A stretch of 5,910 nucleotides of DNA from Pseudomonadota bacterium (GTDB taxonomy: Bacteria > Pseudomonadota > Gammaproteobacteria > Burkholderiales > SG8-39), in NCBI GenBank assembly GCA_021848555.1, contig JAJZUN010000199.1:1-5910 (forward strand). Direction: 5' to 3'. Every line of letters begins with the position of its first letter. Positions within the stretch are counted from its first letter, which is position 1. Below, piece by piece: positions 1 through 5,910 of this stretch. The notes below the pieces were generated by a model, which worked only from the letters and a program-made list of their open reading frames with translations, was not told where the DNA came from and did no database searches. Made by a program: the position numbers and the translations under genes.

Positions 1-2481
1 GCCTTTGTGAAACGTTTCATCCCGCAGTCCTACGGCAGCCTCAATATAGTGGGACACGGCTCTTACTGCGGCGGCGCTTATCGCAGCGGCTCGGGGGCGA
101 TGTTCGGCGATATGAAGAAAATGCCGCACGCCAAGCCGGATCTTGAAAATGCCGAGTTCTGCATATTCATCGGCACGGCGCCCGGCAATGCCGGCAACCC
201 GTTCAAGCGGCAGGGCACGCTGATTGCCAAGGCGCGTTCGGGCAATCGGAAGTTCGACTACGTAGTGGTCGATCCGGTGCTGACCAACGCCGAGAGCCTG
301 GCCGCGGGCGACCGCAGCCGCTGGGTGCCGATCAAGCCCGGCACCGACAGCGCGCTGGCGATGGGGATGATACGCTGGATTATCGAGCAGGAACGCTATG
401 ACCGGCACTACCTGGTACAGCCCAACCGTAAGGTGGCAGAGGCAGCCGGCGAGGCGAGCTGGAGCAACGCCACCCACCTGGTGATTGTCCAGCCCGGCCA
501 TGCGCGTGACGGCCGCTATTTGCGCGGCTCCGATTTGGGCATGATTTTCTCCGATGAGCAGCGTTACAAAGACAAGGACCCTTACGTCGTTTACGATCCG
601 GTGGCGAAGAGGCCTGTTGTCCACACCAAAGCCGAAGGTGAGGCAGAGCTGTTCTTTGACGGCGAGGTACGGGTCGGTGCGGATACGCTCAAGCTCAAAA
701 GCGCGATGAGCCTGCTGCGCGAAGAGGCCTTGAAGCACAGCCTGGCCGACTATTCCGCCGCCTGCGGCGTGCCGGTGGAGGTCATCGAGGGACTGGCGCG
801 CGAATTCACCAGCCATGGCAAACGCGCCACTGTCAACACACATGGCGGCATGATGTCAGGCAGCGGATTTTACAACGCCTATGCGGTGGTGATGCTCAAC
901 ACCCTGGTCGGCAATCTCAACCGCAAGGGTGGTACCCTGATCAACGCCGGCGGTTTCAAGGACGCCGGGGAAGGGCCGCGCTACAACCTCGACAGCTTTG
1001 CCGGCAAGGTCAAACCGAGGGGAATTCCGCTCGGACGCAACGTGGCATATGAAAAGACGAGCGAGTTCAGGCGCAAAAAGGAAAGCGGCAAGGCCTATCC
1101 GGCACAGGCGCCATGGTATCCAAACGCGCCGGCGCTGGCGACGGAGTGGTTGACCGGCGCCATCAACGGCTACCCCTATACGCTCAAGGCCTTGATCCTG
1201 TGGAGCAGCAATCCGCTCTACGGCGTGACGGGTCTGCACGCGCAGATCGGAAAAGATCTGGCCGATCCGAAAAAGCTGCCGCTGATCGTGGCGATCGATC
1301 CCTTCATCAACGAAAGCTCGGCCCTGGCCGACTATATCGTGCCGGATTCGCTGATGTATGAAAGCTGGGGTTGGGCCGGCGCCTGGGGCGGGGTGGCGGT
1401 CAAGATGAGCACGGCGCGCTGGCCGGTGGTCGAGCCTCGGGCCCAGAAGCTGCCGGACGGGCAGGCGATCGGCATGGAGACCTTTTTCCTGGCGCTGGCC
1501 AAGGCCATGGAACTGCCGGGCTTCGGCCCGGCCGGCCTAGCCGACCTGGAGGGCAATTCCTTCCCCCTGGAGCGGCCTGAGGACTGGTATCTGCGCGGTG
1601 GCGCAAATGTCGCGTGGGCCGGCAAGACACCGGTGCCGGAGGCGAGCGACGAGGACATCGAGCTGTCCGGCGTGGCCCGTATCCGTCCCCTGCTGGAACA
1701 AACGCTCAAGCCCGAGGAATGGCGCAAGGTGGCCTTTGTGCTGGCGCGGGGCGGACGTTCGCAGAACTACAAGGAAATGTTCGGCCTACGCTTGCCGCCC
1801 CCGGCCGATTCCAAAGCGCATGCCGCACCAACGAGCGCCGCCGTCCGCGGGGTGCCCGAGGACGCGCCTTACCCGCCGGATTGGGCCACGCATCGCTTCA
1901 CCAAACCCATGATGCTGTACAACGAGAACGTCGGCACCGCCAAGAATAGTTTAACCGGCAAGCGTTTTTCAGGCAGCCCGTCGTGGCACGAACCGGCTTT
2001 CGCCAACGGTACGCCGGTACGCACGAAATACCCGGAGGCGGAATGGCCGTTGCAGTTGATTAGCTTCAAGTCGCCGTTGCAAAACTCCTACAGCATCGGT
2101 GCACGGCGCTTGCGCGGCATCCATCCCGACAACCCGGTGGCGGTGCATCCAAACGATGCTGTGCACCTGGGTTTGCGTAGCGGCGACAAAGTTTACCTTG
2201 AAACGCCGGGCGGGCGCGTCGCAGCGACGGTGATTCTGCGTCACGGCGTGCAGCGCGGCGTAGTGGCGGTAGAGCACGGCTTCGGCCATCGCGAGCTCGG
2301 CGCGCGCGCGCATCGCATCGGCGGGCAAACGCAGCCGCACGAAGCGGAGATTGCTGCCGGCGTCAATCTCAACGACATGGGGTTGAGCGACCCGACCTGC
2401 AGCGGACGCAGCGTGTTCGTCGACCCGGTGGCGGGATCCGCGGTGCGGCAAGGTTTGCCGGCGCGTCTGGTGCGGGCGTGA
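1..2481 (+). CDS. ttrA: Tetrathionate reductase catalytic subunit A (molybdopterin oxidoreductase), 5'-truncated by window
   Basis: This is the catalytic subunit that reduces tetrathionate to thiosulfate in the periplasm, using a bis-molybdopterin guanine dinucleotide cofactor. The open frame runs from base 1 without a start, so the GTG at 7 is internal; 826 residues are visible, against about 1020 for Salmonella TtrA. The missing 200 or so residues should hold the Tat signal and the N-terminal [4Fe-4S] cysteines. The segment GHGSYCGGAYRSGSGA (bases 52-99) carries the probable Mo-ligand cysteine (codon 67-69), and it is followed by the family-typical AGNPFKRQ. The C-terminal molydopterin-binding domain lies at about 2040-2460, with SPLQNSYSIGARR, a GLRSGDKV turn and a GVNLNDMGLSDPT tail. 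The adjacent ttrSR pair supports tetrathionate as substrate. The related SrdA selenate and ArrA arsenate reductases share the fold, so substrate assignment rests partly on context. TtrB and TtrC would be expected upstream. Confidence 0.9.
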   Translation, partial: AFVKRFIPQSYGSLNIVGHGSYCGGAYRSGSGAMFGDMKKMPHAKPDLENAEFCIFIGTAPGNAGNPFKRQGTLIAKARSGNRKFDYVVVDPVLTNAESLAAGDRSRWVPIKPGTDSALAMGMIRWIIEQERYDRHYLVQPNRKVAEAAGEASWSNATHLVIVQPGHARDGRYLRGSDLGMIFSDEQRYKDKDPYVVYDPVAKRPVVHTKAEGEAELFFDGEVRVGADTLKLKSAMSLLREEALKHSLADYSAACGVPVEVIEGLAREFTSHGKRATVNTHGGMMSGSGFYNAYAVVMLNTLVGNLNRKGGTLINAGGFKDAGEGPRYNLDSFAGKVKPRGIPLGRNVAYEKTSEFRRKKESGKAYPAQAPWYPNAPALATEWLTGAINGYPYTLKALILWSSNPLYGVTGLHAQIGKDLADPKKLPLIVAIDPFINESSALADYIVPDSLMYESWGWAGAWGGVAVKMSTARWPVVEPRAQKLPDGQAIGMETFFLALAKAMELPGFGPAGLADLEGNSFPLERPEDWYLRGGANVAWAGKTPVPEASDEDIELSGVARIRPLLEQTLKPEEWRKVAFVLARGGRSQNYKEMFGLRLPPPADSKAHAAPTSAAVRGVPEDAPYPPDWATHRFTKPMMLYNENVGTAKNSLTGKRFSGSPSWHEPAFANGTPVRTKYPEAEWPLQLISFKSPLQNSYSIGARRLRGIHPDNPVAVHPNDAVHLGLRSGDKVYLETPGGRVAATVILRHGVQRGVVAVEHGFGHRELGARAHRIGGQTQPHEAEIAAGVNLNDMGLSDPTCSGRSVFVDPVAGSAVRQGLPARLVRA

Positions 2482-2551
2482 CGTTACACTGGGCGCAGGC
2501 CGTCGGCCTCTGGCGCTACAGCGTCCCGGGGGGCTGTAGCCGCCGGGACTG
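2482..2551. terminator. Convergent intergenic gap with overlapping hairpins, possible bidirectional terminator
   Basis: This 70-bp gap separates the stop codons of ttrA (+) and ttrR (-). It holds three inverted repeats: AGGCC/GGCCT (2497-2501 with 2505-2509, 3-nt loop), GCTACAGC/GCTGTAGC (2515-2522 with 2533-2540) and GTCCCGG/CCGGGAC (2523-2529 with 2543-2549). The last two interleave, so they are alternative folds rather than a nested stem. No T tract follows on either strand, so a classical Rho-independent terminator is not supported. Position and symmetry still suggest a role in stopping or stabilising transcripts from both sides. Confidence 0.4.
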
Positions 2552-3178
2552 CTAGGGCGCGGGAGGCTCGATCCCGGTCGTCATCAGCAGTCGGGCGATT
2601 TCCGCCGCCGAATGCACGCCCAGTTTTTCCATCGTGTTACGGCGATGCACCTGGACGGTCTTGTCGCTGATCCCCAGTTCGCGGGCGATGATTTTGTTGG
2701 GCTTGCCGGCGGCCATCAACTCCGCCACCTCGCGCTCTCGCGCGGTCAAAGCGGCCAGAGCGGTTTGTGCTGCGCGGGATTGCGTGCTGATCCGGCAGTC
2801 CTCGATGTTGCGCCGCACTGCGCGCGTAACCGCGTCGAGCAGCACCTGATCCTTGCACGGCTTTTCCAGGAAGTCGCAGGCACCGGTTTTCATCGCCTGT
2901 ACCGCCATGGCTAAGTCCCCGTGGCCGGTCAGGAAAATGATAGGCAGGCGTACGCCATGATCTTTGAGCGTTTGTTGCAGTTCCAATCCGCTCATCAGGG
3001 GCATACGCACATCGAGCACCAGGCAGCCCGGCACATGCCCGCCATATCGGTCGAGAAAGTCATGCGCCGAGTCGAAAGACTCCACGCGCCATCCCGCCGA
3101 ATCGAACAGATAAGCCAACGAGCGGCGCATCGCCGCGTCATCGTCGACAACAAAAATCACCGCGTCCCGTTCGTTCAT
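2552..3178 (-). CDS. ttrR: TtrR-type response regulator (FixJ/LuxR family)
   Basis: This is a 208-residue two-component response regulator, the probable DNA-binding partner of TtrS that activates tetrathionate reductase genes. The receiver domain covers residues 5-120, with acidic pair D12/D13, phospho-acceptor D56 in LVLDVRMP, T84 in FLTGHGD and K106 in EKPCK. A short linker leads to a LuxR-type helix-turn-helix at about 143-200 (LTAREREV, GKPNKIIARELGIS, KTVQVHRRNTMEKLGV). Length and architecture match Salmonella TtrR and the FixJ group. The ATG overlaps the ttrS stop as ATGA (3175-3178), and a GGAGG lies just upstream at 3182-3186, which together fix this start. All catalytic residues look intact. 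The family assignment is firm; the name TtrR rests on the ttrS and ttrA neighbours. Confidence 0.9.
   Translation of the reverse strand: MNERDAVIFVVDDDAAMRRSLAYLFDSAGWRVESFDSAHDFLDRYGGHVPGCLVLDVRMPLMSGLELQQTLKDHGVRLPIIFLTGHGDLAMAVQAMKTGACDFLEKPCKDQVLLDAVTRAVRRNIEDCRISTQSRAAQTALAALTAREREVAELMAAGKPNKIIARELGISDKTVQVHRRNTMEKLGVHSAAEIARLLMTTGIEPPAP
3175..3178 (-). other. ttrS stop / ttrR start overlap (ATGA)
   Basis: Read on the minus strand, the four bases are ATGA: the ATG of ttrR (3178-3176) shares two bases with the TGA of ttrS (3177-3175). This arrangement is typical of translational coupling and indicates that sensor and regulator are made from one mRNA in the order ttrS then ttrR. Confidence 0.9.
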
Positions 3179-4977
3179 GCGCCTCCAGATGGCTCCTCTT
3201 CAGGCAGGCTGAAGCATACCGTCAGTCCCGCATTGCCGTCATTTGCCACCGCGAATAGCGTTCCCCCAAGCGATTCGATAATGCCTTTGCTGAGCGACAG
3301 GCCCAAACCGAGGCCCTCGGGTTTGGTGGTGAAAAACGGTTCGAACAGGTGCGCGAACTGTTCGGGTTCCAGCCCGCAACCGGAATCGCGAACGGTGATG
3401 CGATAGGTGCTGGCTTCCATCCGGAACTGTACCTCGATCGGTTCGTGCGCATGGCCGGCGGTCTGCTGCGCATCCAGCGCGTTTTTCAGCAGATTGAGCA
3501 TGACCTGCTGGATCTGCAGAGGGTCGGCTATCACCTTGGCCGCTTGTGTCGTGTCGGATCGCCAACTAACGTGCGCCTGCGGATGGGTGCCGCAAAACAG
3601 GGCGATGGCTTCACCCAGAACCGCAATCAGATCGACCGACTTTTGTTCGGATGCTCTTTTTTGGGCGAAAGCACGGATGTTCCGAATGATGCCTGCCGCC
3701 CGCTCGCTTTGTGCGACGATTTCGCCGGTTCCGTCCAGCAAAGGCCCCGGCTCCAAGCGGCCGGCCGTAATGCGCCGCGCCATGCCGCGGGCGAAGTTGC
3801 GGATCGCCGCCAGCGGTTGATTCAACTCGTGCGCAATCGCGCTTGCCATTTCACCCAGGATGGTTAGTCGTGCGGCATGGTCGAGCGTGGTTTGACGCAA
3901 GCGCGCCTCTTCCGCCATGCGGCGCTGTTCCTCCTGCGCGGCGCGCAGTTCGCGGGTGCGCCGACTCACCAGGTGTTCAACCCGCACGGTATGCATCGCC
4001 CAAGCGACCAATAAAGCCAGAATCAGCAGCAGCCAGCCCCAGTAGAGCCGCAGCAAGCCCTCGAAGGTCCATTGGCGCAAATAGGCATAGGGGCCGATTT
4101 TCAGTTCGCGGAACAGCTCGTCGACAACATGATAATCGGCGGGTACGGTCCAACTATAGCCATCCGCGGTACGCGGCATACGCAACAAGGCGATGGCCAC
4201 TTGCTTGGACAGCTCCGCCGGAGTATGACGCAAAACGACAAACGGCCAGTCGGGATATAAGCGCGACGATGTTTGGCAGCGGAAGCCCTTGGTGGCGATC
4301 GGCGCCAGCACACGCAACTCACCGGCGCCGATCTCGCCGCTGCGGATCATTTGCTCAAGCAGACAAGCGCGAACGATGCCGGCGTCGGCTCGGCCTGCAC
4401 GAACCGCATGCACAATGTTTTGAATCGGAAAACCCGTAAACTGCAGATTGGCGAGATCATGCTCAGGATCTACACCGGCTTCAAGCAATTCGCGCGCGGC
4501 GATCTGGTAGCCCCCGAATGCATCCGCGCCGACCGCCAGCACATGCTTGCTGGCCAGGTCCGCCAATGCGTGCAGGCGCGCTTCCTTGCGCACCACGATT
4601 GCCGATCCGATCGATTGCCTTGGCGACAGGGCCCAAGGCGACTCGATGGTCGCGATGCGGCTGGCGCCATCGCTATTTTCGAGGGCGACATAGTGGCCGC
4701 TATTGGTGATGACGAAATCAATGGTCTGTTCTTGCACCGCGCGCGTCAGTCCGGCCTGGTCGAAATCCAGCAGAATGAAACGATGGCCCGGAATGGCGGC
4801 TTCAAGCCAATTCCTGACATAGGACCAATCCTCCTGTACCGCCTCGGCGCCTTTATATGCCAGCACGCCGATCCGCACCGTAGTCGCGTTGCTTGCGTCC
4901 GCCTGAGGTGTCTGGAGCAGCAGCGCCACGCCCATCAAAAAAAAGCCAAGCCGGCAGAGTGGTCGCAGAAAGAGCAT
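3175..4977 (-). CDS. ttrS: TtrS-type tetrathionate sensor histidine kinase
   Basis: This is a 600-residue membrane sensor kinase, close to the roughly 590 of Salmonella TtrS. I chose the ATG at 4977 because it opens a good signal sequence (residues 1-28, FFLMGVALLL core, likely cut after QADA). The open frame continues up to a TTG at 5076, but that extension is arginine-rich and not signal-like. Residues 32-300 form a PhnD-like periplasmic binding domain (VRIGVLAYKG, FVITNSGHYVALE, GADAFGGYQIAARELLEAG, YPDWPF). One transmembrane helix spans about 308-328, followed by a coiled-coil linker at 333-366. The kinase core has phospho-acceptor H383 in AIAHELNQPLAAI, N-box NLLKNALDA (493-503), G1 DSGCG (531-535), F-box FEPFFTTK and G2 GLGLGL (555-560). 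No cytoplasmic PAS domain is present. It presumably phosphorylates TtrR, whose gene overlaps by 4 nt. Ligand identity is inferred from family and context. Confidence 0.9.
   Translation of the reverse strand: MLFLRPLCRLGFFLMGVALLLQTPQADASNATTVRIGVLAYKGAEAVQEDWSYVRNWLEAAIPGHRFILLDFDQAGLTRAVQEQTIDFVITNSGHYVALENSDGASRIATIESPWALSPRQSIGSAIVVRKEARLHALADLASKHVLAVGADAFGGYQIAARELLEAGVDPEHDLANLQFTGFPIQNIVHAVRAGRADAGIVRACLLEQMIRSGEIGAGELRVLAPIATKGFRCQTSSRLYPDWPFVVLRHTPAELSKQVAIALLRMPRTADGYSWTVPADYHVVDELFRELKIGPYAYLRQWTFEGLLRLYWGWLLLILALLVAWAMHTVRVEHLVSRRTRELRAAQEEQRRMAEEARLRQTTLDHAARLTILGEMASAIAHELNQPLAAIRNFARGMARRITAGRLEPGPLLDGTGEIVAQSERAAGIIRNIRAFAQKRASEQKSVDLIAVLGEAIALFCGTHPQAHVSWRSDTTQAAKVIADPLQIQQVMLNLLKNALDAQQTAGHAHEPIEVQFRMEASTYRITVRDSGCGLEPEQFAHLFEPFFTTKPEGLGLGLSLSKGIIESLGGTLFAVANDGNAGLTVCFSLPEEEPSGGA
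3182..3186 (-). promoter_or_regulatory. Shine-Dalgarno for ttrR
   Basis: GGAGG on the minus strand sits inside the ttrS coding end, three bases before the ttrR ATG. The spacing is short but the match is strong. A second purine stretch (GAGGAG) lies about 14 bases before the ATG. It supports the 3178 start and independent or coupled reinitiation on ttrR. Confidence 0.55.
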
Positions 4978-5165
4978 GTCATATATTATGGGTCTTCGAG
5001 AAGTAGTGCGGGTAAATCTAGGGGGGTAATCGCCCGGAAAGCCGCGCCGGGGCAGTGTAACTTCTTTTCTGCACAAAGCGCGTTGAGGCGGTTATTTTCG
5101 ATTGAAGGGTTCACAATTACAAATTGGGCTAGGTTTTTCCGGTCATTCAGAACCACCGGACAGGC
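4978..5165 (-). promoter_or_regulatory. Non-coding region upstream of ttrS, probable ttrSR control region
   Basis: These 188 bp between the dsbG stop and the ttrS start are about 50 % GC, clearly lower than the flanking genes, and carry no convincing gene. Visible elements are a palindrome CAATT-ACA-AATTG (5114-5126), two GGGTAA direct repeats 14 bp apart (5010-5015 and 5024-5029) and a small inverted repeat just after dsbG. No strong sigma-70 promoter is evident: the best pair on the minus strand is TTGTAA ... GAAAAT, matching four of six positions in each box. No clear Shine-Dalgarno precedes the ttrS ATG. That a promoter lies here is inferred from the gap size and composition. Confidence 0.45.
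5138..5160 (-). terminator. Weak hairpin just downstream of dsbG
   Basis: TCCGGT (5138-5143) and ACCGGA (5155-5160) form a perfect 6-bp inverted repeat with an 11-nt loop, beginning 5 bases after the dsbG stop on the minus strand. The sequence that follows is AAAAACC, not a U tract, so it is not a canonical intrinsic terminator. It may slow polymerase or protect the 3' end of the dsbG mRNA, or be chance. Confidence 0.25.
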
Positions 5166-5910
5166 TCAGCGCGGGCCAAGAATCTTGGTAAGCATTTCTG
5201 GCGATGGCGCACCCTGTATCTTTTGCAGATTGCCGCCGGTGTCCTTGTAGAAAATGGTCGGGGTCGCGGAGGCACCGAGTTGCTCCATCAGATTCTGATT
5301 GGCGTCGAGCTGCGCGCGAACTGTTGCCGATATCTGGCTCAAGGGTTTGACGCCACCGCTGGCATGCCGTTGTTCGTGCTCGGCCAGGGCAACTTGCGGA
5401 TCCTTGGCGGAGAGCAGGGCTGCCGCCTTGCCCGGGCTGGTGGGTCCGAGGATAGCCACGATGACGTGGCGCAACTGCACCTTGCCAGCCTTGACCCAGG
5501 GGCGAGCGTCGTTCCAGAACTTGTTGCAGTAGGGACAGTTCGGATCGGTAAAGGTGTAGATGACGCGCGGGGCGTTCTTGCTGCCATCGGCAATCCAGGT
5601 GATCTTCTCAAGCTGTTTCCAGATTTTCCCGGTTAGGGGCTTGCTGACCAGCCGGTTCAGCGGTTCCTGGCTCAGGTTGGCCCCTTTTGCGTCGATCATG
5701 CTGCCGACGATCGCCTGTTTGCCGTCGGCGGTCAGGTAGATGGCGAGCGGGCGCTGCTCGACCACTCCGGCATAGCCGGTCAACCCGCCTGGCGCATCAA
5801 AGGTCCCGATCATCTCGACACCTTGCGCTTCGAGCGCCTTGATCGGCGCCGGCCAGTCTTTCGCCTGTGCACCCAGGGTCATGCCGAGCAAGGCAAACAA
5901 AACGGCAAAC
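5166..5910 (-). CDS. dsbG: Periplasmic thiol:disulfide interchange protein DsbG-like, 5'-truncated by window
   Basis: This is a periplasmic thioredoxin-fold disulfide isomerase/chaperone. The frame is open to the window edge and reads FAVLFALLGMTLGAQA/KDWPAP, so the hydrophobic core and cleavage site of a signal peptide are seen, while the true start and basic n-region lie beyond 5910. The 248 visible residues, plus those few, fit the E. coli DsbG length (248). Residues after the signal form the DsbC/DsbG-type N-terminal dimerisation domain (DWPAPIKALEAQGVEMIGTFDAPGGLTGYAGV). The thioredoxin domain has active-site CPYC within TFTDPNCPYCNKFW (first Cys codon at 5535-5537) and the cis-proline loop GASATPTIFY. 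CPYC is the DsbG form, whereas DsbC usually has CGYC. In E. coli DsbG protects single cysteines from sulfenylation and is recycled by DsbD. It lies in the same orientation as ttrSR, 188 bp upstream, so it may be a separate unit. Confidence 0.88.
   Translation of the reverse strand, partial: FAVLFALLGMTLGAQAKDWPAPIKALEAQGVEMIGTFDAPGGLTGYAGVVEQRPLAIYLTADGKQAIVGSMIDAKGANLSQEPLNRLVSKPLTGKIWKQLEKITWIADGSKNAPRVIYTFTDPNCPYCNKFWNDARPWVKAGKVQLRHVIVAILGPTSPGKAAALLSAKDPQVALAEHEQRHASGGVKPLSQISATVRAQLDANQNLMEQLGASATPTIFYKDTGGNLQKIQGAPSPEMLTKILGPR

Noticed and set aside
7..9. GTG as the start codon of the reductase gene
   Set aside because: The frame is open to base 1 with two sense codons before it, and the family needs about 200 more N-terminal residues with the Tat signal and Fe-S cysteines. 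The GTG is an internal valine codon.
1969..2451. A 160-codon minus-strand open frame opposite the ttrA C-terminal domain
   Set aside because: The plus-strand frame encodes a conserved molydopterin-binding domain; the antisense product is low-complexity and unlike any family I recognise.
2483..2491. GTTACACTG shared with the minus strand at 5053-5061 as a possible common operator
   Set aside because: A single 9-bp match, one copy after a gene end and one before ttrS, with no symmetry; chance is an adequate explanation.
4983..4989. CATAAT-like -10 box just before ttrS
   Set aside because: It is only a few bases from the start codon and has no -35 partner at 16-18 bp, so it would imply an almost leaderless mRNA.
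4978..5076. N-terminal extension of TtrS to a TTG at 5076
   Set aside because: It would put 33 basic, non-hydrophobic residues before the signal sequence and make the protein longer than the family norm; the ATG at 4977 is better.
4273..5250. A 325-codon open frame on the plus strand, antisense to ttrS and the dsbG end
   Set aside because: It overlaps two well-supported genes and the non-coding gap, has no recognisable domain, and is the kind of shadow frame GC-rich coding DNA produces.

Overview
The window holds the tetrathionate-respiration locus of a Gram-negative bacterium. It contains most of a periplasmic molybdenum reductase gene (ttrA, plus strand), then the two-component pair that normally senses tetrathionate (ttrS and ttrR, minus strand), and finally a periplasmic disulfide isomerase gene (dsbG-like, minus strand). 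The coding DNA is GC-rich. The protein set (Tat-type Mo reductase, FixL/NtrB-class kinase with a PhnD-like periplasmic domain, DsbG with a CPYC active site) fits a proteobacterium. A beta- or gammaproteobacterial sulfur-cycle organism is my guess, but the window has no marker gene that would fix the lineage.

Layout: 1-2481 (+) is ttrA, cut at its 5' end. 2482-2551 is a 70-bp convergent gap packed with inverted repeats. 2552-3178 (-) is ttrR. 3175-4977 (-) is ttrS, whose stop codon overlaps the ttrR start by 4 nt. 4978-5165 is a 188-bp non-coding region of about 50 % GC, which probably carries the ttrSR promoter. 5166-5910 (-) is dsbG, cut at its 5' end so that only the first few residues of its signal peptide are missing.

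How the genes work together (known for the family, inferred here): TtrS detects tetrathionate in the periplasm and phosphorylates TtrR. TtrR activates the reductase genes. TtrA, with TtrB (Fe-S) and TtrC (membrane quinol oxidase), which probably lie upstream of the window, reduces tetrathionate to thiosulfate as terminal electron acceptor. In Salmonella the order is ttrRS-BCA with the reductase genes divergent from or following the regulators; here the regulators converge on the 3' end of ttrA instead. The disulfide isomerase next door is suggestive because tetrathionate oxidises protein thiols, but a functional link is only inference.

I see no mobile element, CRISPR array, tRNA, rRNA or clearly new system. 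The interesting points are local: gene order, the dsbG neighbour, cysteines in the sensor domain, and inverted or direct repeats in the two intergenic gaps.
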